The notes under the pieces: model-generated | The model's input: only the letters and a program-made list of their open reading frames with translations | What the model was told of the DNA's origin: nothing | The model's database searches: none | Position numbers and translations under genes: made by a program | Shown here: in pieces, positions 4,861 through 8,121 of the stretch | Layout of the letters: every line of letters begins with the position of its first letter | Position numbering within the stretch: the stretch's first letter is position 1 | NCBI GenBank assembly: GCA_031281815.1 | Contig: JAITEY010000045.1 | Span: 1 to 8,121, forward strand | From: Desulfovibrio sp. | GTDB taxonomy: Bacteria > Desulfobacterota > Desulfovibrionia > Desulfovibrionales > Desulfovibrionaceae | DNA: 8,121 bases | Direction of reading: 5' to 3'

Positions 4861-7800
4861 ATGAATAAGCACAAGCAATTTCTGAATGCCATCCTTGATG
4901 CCTCTCTAGACGGTATAATTGCGCTGTCGGAAGCGTCGGAAGTGCCGTATGCGACATCTACATATTCAACATGGTTTCCAGGATGGGAGAAATTACGGTA
5001 TAAAGATACGATTTATATCGTTCGCGATTTTTACTCAAAATATGTCGTCAATATTGATACGCTTATCGACCTTATTGCCGCAGTACGCCTGACACAAGAA
5101 CTTCGCGAAGAAAAAATATATATGAAAAGTGGGCGTATATTACATATCTTCGGCAAAACTGTTAAAACTTCTGACGGATATGAAACAGAAGTATGGGTCC
5201 ATCGTGATATTACTGAACAATGCAGGAAAGACGAACAACTGCAATTACGCCTTCAGCTTATTACAGCTGTTCTCAATGCATCAAACGATGCTATTTTCAC
5301 GATTGTGGAAGGCATCGAAGAACCTTTGGCCAACGCAAAGTATTCTTTGTTTTTTCCCGGTTGGGAAAAAGCTTTGCGTTATGGTCAACCACTTAAAGAA
5401 GTTGAAGATTTCTTTTCACAATATCTTGTAGACTGGGAAGAGCACGTTGCTTTGGTTGCCGCAGTTCGGGAAACCGGACAACAGCATCGTACGGTCATTC
5501 ACCATAAGGACGGCAGGATTATCGATATGTCCGGCAAGATGGTGGATGCCGAGTTCATCCGGGGTGGCACGTTGGAAATTTACACACTCAAGGACATTAC
5601 GGAAGAAGTCCGCAGCAGACAAAAAATGCGGGCAATGCAACTGACTGTGGACAACTTGTCCGAGCCTGTTGTCTGGTGCGACCTCCAAGGAAAGATTACC
5701 TACGTCAATCCGGCGGTATGCGCAGCGCTCGGATATGACGAAACGGCGGAAATTCTCGGAAAGAGCATTCAGCGCTTTTATGAAACGCAGCAAACCGGCG
5801 ACACCGTTTCCTATACCTGGAGCGCGACGCTTGCCGCTTTGCGCGCGGACACGCACATCAAATTCGATCATGCGACTTTTATCAAGAAAGACGGCACACC
5901 ATTGCATTGTACGATACTGATTGATTATATTACTCAGGGTAGTGAGCCTTTTTTGGCGATGTGCTTTCATGATTTGTCTGAACACATCCAGCGGCTGAAA
6001 GCGGAGCGGGCCGCGGAAGCAAAATCGGAATTTCTTGCCCGTACGAGCCATGAGATTCGCACGCCCATGAACGCAATCATCGGACTGAGTGAGCTCGCGC
6101 GAAGAGAATACGGCAAGCCGAAGGCGCTTGAATATATTATGGGCATAAAAAGCGCCGGTGCGAGTCTGTTGGCCATTATCAACGACATCCTTGATTTGGC
6201 CAAAATTGAGTCCGGCAACCTGCCGATACTTCCTGCGGTATACGAAACGGCCTCGCTCCTGAATGACGCGCTGAGCGTCATCCGCGCCCGGATGATGGAA
6301 ACGCCGCTTGAACTGATTGCGGATATATCCCCGGACATTCCCGGCCATATGATTGGCGACGAGCGTCGTGTCAGGCAAATCCTGCTCAATCTTTTGAGCA
6401 ATGCCGTGAAATACACGCACCGGGGTTTCGTCAAAGTCTCCGCTTCCGGCGAGTTTGTATCGGAGGATACGATACGTCTGGCATTCACGGTGGAAGACAG
6501 CGGCATCGGCATCAAAAGCGAAGATGTGCCGAAGCTGTTTGAAGCGTTCAGGCGTTTTGACGAAAAGCGCAACATCGGCATCGAGGGCACGGGCCTCGGG
6601 TTGGCCATAGCCCAAAGCCTGTGCAAGGCCATGTGCGGCGAAATCACGGTACGGAGCGAGTACGGCAAGGGCTCCGTTTTTACGGCAACGCTGCTTCAGA
6701 CCGTGAACGACAGGACGCCCATGGGCGACATAGCCGGCATAGCGGCGGCGCGGGTGGAAACGCAATGCGTCACGTTTATCGCGCCGGAGGCGGAGGTGCT
6801 GGTTGTCGACGATTTTCCCAGCAATCTTCTGGTGGCCGAAGGGCTGCTCATGCCTTACCGGATGCGCGTTTCCACCTGCCTGAACGGTCGCGAGGCCGCT
6901 GCGCGGGTGCGGGAACGTCCCTTTGACCTTGTGCTTATGGACCACATGATGCCGGAAATGGACGGTGTGGAAGCAACTCGCGCCATCAGGGCCATGGACG
7001 CGGAATATTGCCGGACAATGCCGATTATTGCCTTGACGGCCAATGCCGTGGCCGGAATGCGTGAGATGTTTCTGGCGAACGGCTTCAATGATTTCCTTTC
7101 CAAGCCCATAGAGACATCCAAGCTGGATATGGTGCTGAAAAAATGGATTCCTGCGGATAAGCAACGCAACGCGTCGGAAGATGAAGCATACGGGGCGGAT
7201 GTCGCTGTGGCGCCTGAGACGGCGCTGCCGGACATAGCGGGACTGGATGTCGCTGCCGGGATTGGGCGGATGGGTGATTCGTTCGACCGTTATCTGGATT
7301 TGCTGGAAGTGTTCCGTCGGGATGCGGAGGCCGGTTTCGCGTTATTGGATACAACGCCCGCCACGTCATCCCTCCGCCCCTTCACTACCTTGGTACATGC
7401 CTTGAAAAGCGCCTTGAGCAACATCGGCGCGGGCGCATTGTCGCAGACGGCCGCCCTGCTGGAGAAGGCGAGCCGCGAGGGGGATCTGACCGCGCTCTGC
7501 GCCGGACTCCCCGCGTTCCGGGAAGAGCTTGCCGCGTTGACGTCGCGCATAGGAGCGTTCACAGCCGCGGCACGATCCGCGGACGAAGAAGGACAGGTCA
7601 CCCCGGAAATGCGGCAGGCTTTGGCGCGGTTACGGGAAGCGTTGGAGGCGGGGGATGTCGACGCAACAGATGCCGCGCTGGCGCGGCTGCAGGCCCTGCC
7701 GCTGTCGGGGAAATACAGCGGAGCCGTATCCGAAATTGCGGATTATATCCTGACGGCGGATTTCCTTAAAGCGTTGGAAGCCGTCACCGCTGTGTCGGGA

Positions 7801-7884
7801 GGGGGCATTGAAGCAGAGCGGAGCGAAAGCGACGATCACGCCCTTGACGGCGGGGAAAAAAGCGTCTATATAAAAAATTGTTGA
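4861..7884 (+). CDS. Soluble hybrid sensor histidine kinase (duplicated N-terminal sensor module-PAS-HisKA-HATPase-REC-Hpt)
   Basis: Multi-step phosphorelay kinase of 1007 residues with no membrane segment or signal peptide, so it should sense a cytoplasmic signal. Two homologous PAS-like modules cover about residues 5-120 and 134-248; both contain FPGWEK (39-44, 165-170), an LRY, a DF-x-S-x-Y segment, AAVR, GRI and a closing DIT-E. A more usual PAS domain follows (about 258-375). HisKA has the H-box SHEIRTPMN with phospho-acceptor His397. The ATPase has the N-box LNLLSNAVKYT (Asn510/Asn514), G1 DSGIGI (from Asp546) and G2 GTGLGLAI (from Gly576). The receiver (about 645-757) has Asp650/Asp651, phospho-acceptor Asp694 in LMDHMMPEMDG, Thr726 and Lys748. 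The Hpt domain (about 790-903) has HALKS with His846; a helical tail follows (913-985). All catalytic residues are present. The expected relay is His397-Asp694-His846 to an unlinked response regulator. The ATG has only a weak ribosome binding site, but an in-frame TAA lies seven codons upstream. The ligand is unknown. Confidence 0.93.
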   Translation: MNKHKQFLNAILDASLDGIIALSEASEVPYATSTYSTWFPGWEKLRYKDTIYIVRDFYSKYVVNIDTLIDLIAAVRLTQELREEKIYMKSGRILHIFGKTVKTSDGYETEVWVHRDITEQCRKDEQLQLRLQLITAVLNASNDAIFTIVEGIEEPLANAKYSLFFPGWEKALRYGQPLKEVEDFFSQYLVDWEEHVALVAAVRETGQQHRTVIHHKDGRIIDMSGKMVDAEFIRGGTLEIYTLKDITEEVRSRQKMRAMQLTVDNLSEPVVWCDLQGKITYVNPAVCAALGYDETAEILGKSIQRFYETQQTGDTVSYTWSATLAALRADTHIKFDHATFIKKDGTPLHCTILIDYITQGSEPFLAMCFHDLSEHIQRLKAERAAEAKSEFLARTSHEIRTPMNAIIGLSELARREYGKPKALEYIMGIKSAGASLLAIINDILDLAKIESGNLPILPAVYETASLLNDALSVIRARMMETPLELIADISPDIPGHMIGDERRVRQILLNLLSNAVKYTHRGFVKVSASGEFVSEDTIRLAFTVEDSGIGIKSEDVPKLFEAFRRFDEKRNIGIEGTGLGLAIAQSLCKAMCGEITVRSEYGKGSVFTATLLQTVNDRTPMGDIAGIAAARVETQCVTFIAPEAEVLVVDDFPSNLLVAEGLLMPYRMRVSTCLNGREAAARVRERPFDLVLMDHMMPEMDGVEATRAIRAMDAEYCRTMPIIALTANAVAGMREMFLANGFNDFLSKPIETSKLDMVLKKWIPADKQRNASEDEAYGADVAVAPETALPDIAGLDVAAGIGRMGDSFDRYLDLLEVFRRDAEAGFALLDTTPATSSLRPFTTLVHALKSALSNIGAGALSQTAALLEKASREGDLTALCAGLPAFREELAALTSRIGAFTAAARSADEEGQVTPEMRQALARLREALEAGDVDATDAALARLQALPLSGKYSGAVSEIADYILTADFLKALEAVTAVSGGGIEAERSESDDHALDGGEKSVYIKNC
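7844..7872 (+). promoter_or_regulatory. Sigma70-type promoter of ssrA inside the kinase 3' end
   Basis: TTGACG (7844-7849) and TATATA (7867-7872) are separated by 17 bases, matching each consensus hexamer at five of six positions. Both lie inside the last 14 codons of the kinase gene. Transcription would start near 7879 and produce a precursor with about 43 extra 5' bases, which RNase P would remove to give the mature tmRNA end. A small inverted repeat GACAA-GCG-TTGTC (7886-7898) lies in that leader. Confidence 0.6.
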
Positions 7885-7921
7885 CGACAAGCGTTGTCCC
7901 CCTGCATGGAGTATCTTTAGC

Positions 7922-8121
7922 GGGGGCGCACCGGTTTCGACGGGGATGCAGACATCGCAGACAGCGGGCCGAGGCGCCGCGGGCCTCGTAAAAAGCGGCA
8001 AAAAAATAATCGGCAACGATTACGAATACGCTTACGCGGCTTAATTGAGCCGCGCCGGAATGTGCGATAATGCCTGACAAGCGCACATTGCGGACGAGAT
8101 TTTCAGGCCGGCATTCGGAGG
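7922..8121 (+). ncRNA. ssrA: Transfer-messenger RNA (tmRNA, 5' part, cut by window edge)
   Basis: RNA that rescues ribosomes stalled on mRNAs without a stop codon by acting first as tRNA-Ala and then as a template for a degradation tag, together with SmpB. The 5' end GGGGGCGCACCGGTTTCGAC followed by GGGGATGC is the highly conserved tmRNA start (acceptor strand and D-like loop). A P2 hairpin CGAGGC/GCCTCG (7970-7975 with 7983-7988) is followed by GTAAAAAGCGGCAAAAAAAT, which aligns closely with the E. coli region just before the resume codon. The tag frame and its stop-codon hairpin (GCGGCT 8036-8041 with AGCCGC 8048-8053) follow, then a stem AATGTGCG (8059-8066) with CGCACATT (8082-8089), likely part of a pseudoknot. 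Only about 200 of an expected 350 or so bases are present; the T-arm and 3' acceptor strand lie beyond the window. It begins 37 bases after the kinase stop codon, on the same strand. Confidence 0.96.
8012..8044 (+). other. tmRNA tag-peptide reading frame, (A)GNDYEYAYAA
   Basis: Aligning the sequence before the resume codon with E. coli tmRNA (AAAAAATAGTC before GCA there, AAAAAATAATC here) places the resume codon at GGC, 8012-8014. The encoded tag is then GNDYEYAYAA followed by TAA at 8042-8044, preceded in the protein by the alanine carried by tmRNA itself. The end AYAA is a normal ClpXP-type degradation signal ending in Ala-Ala. The stop codon lies in the loop of a 6-bp hairpin, as in other tmRNAs. 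The resume codon is inferred from alignment by eye and could be checked against close relatives. Confidence 0.8.

Noticed and set aside
5416..7164. Long antisense open frame (582 codons) opposite the kinase gene
   Set aside because: It lies wholly over the kinase, has no recognisable domain, and its composition is what a GC-rich gene produces on the opposite strand. The plus-strand frame has every kinase motif.
7922..8121. Integration (att) site of a genomic island at ssrA
   Set aside because: ssrA is a frequent island target, but integration uses the 3' end of the gene, which is outside the window; no integrase or direct repeat is visible here.
1..8121. CRISPR array, insertion sequence, tRNA or phage gene
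   Set aside because: No regularly spaced repeats, terminal inverted repeats with transposase, cloverleaf sequence or phage-type protein was found on either strand by eye.

Overview
The window reads as chromosomal DNA of a GC-rich Gram-negative bacterium. The best taxonomic clue is the tmRNA at the right edge. Its tag reading frame ends ...NDYEYAYAA, which resembles the tags I recall for Desulfovibrio and relatives (type ANNDYDYAYAA), so I infer a member or relative of the Desulfovibrionaceae. This is inference from the tag and general gene style, not from a database search.

Left part (1-3204, minus strand): an ABC importer for sulfate (probably also thiosulfate) in the order sbp - cysT - cysW - cysA. 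The periplasmic binding protein Sbp (2158-3204) captures the anion, CysT and CysW form the membrane channel, and CysA (cut by the left window edge) hydrolyses ATP. cysT, cysW and cysA are packed with gaps or overlaps of a few bases and must be co-transcribed. sbp is separated from cysT by 186 bases that hold three hairpins, two of them very strong and adjacent. This layout suggests that sbp is expressed more strongly than the membrane genes.

Middle (3205-4453): a 301-base divergent intergenic region carries a near-consensus sigma70 promoter for a CysB-like LysR-family regulator (3506-4453, plus strand) and a candidate activator-dependent promoter for sbp. The regulator is the obvious candidate to control the importer. 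Its effector pocket, however, lacks the threonines I associate with sulfate/O-acetylserine binding in enterobacterial CysB.

Right part (4454-8121, plus strand): a 407-base AT-rich spacer with a candidate promoter leads to a 1007-residue soluble hybrid sensor kinase. It has two copies of an unusual N-terminal sensor module, a PAS domain, HisKA, HATPase, receiver and Hpt domains, and a C-terminal helical tail. The duplicated N-terminal module is encoded by AT-rich DNA unlike the rest of the gene. No partner response regulator is present. Directly behind it lies ssrA (tmRNA, from about 7922, cut by the right edge), whose best promoter sits inside the last codons of the kinase gene. Nothing in the window is clearly a phage, IS element or CRISPR. 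The most unusual items are the duplicated sensor module with its compositional break, the tandem hairpin element between sbp and cysT, and the ssrA promoter overlapping the kinase gene.
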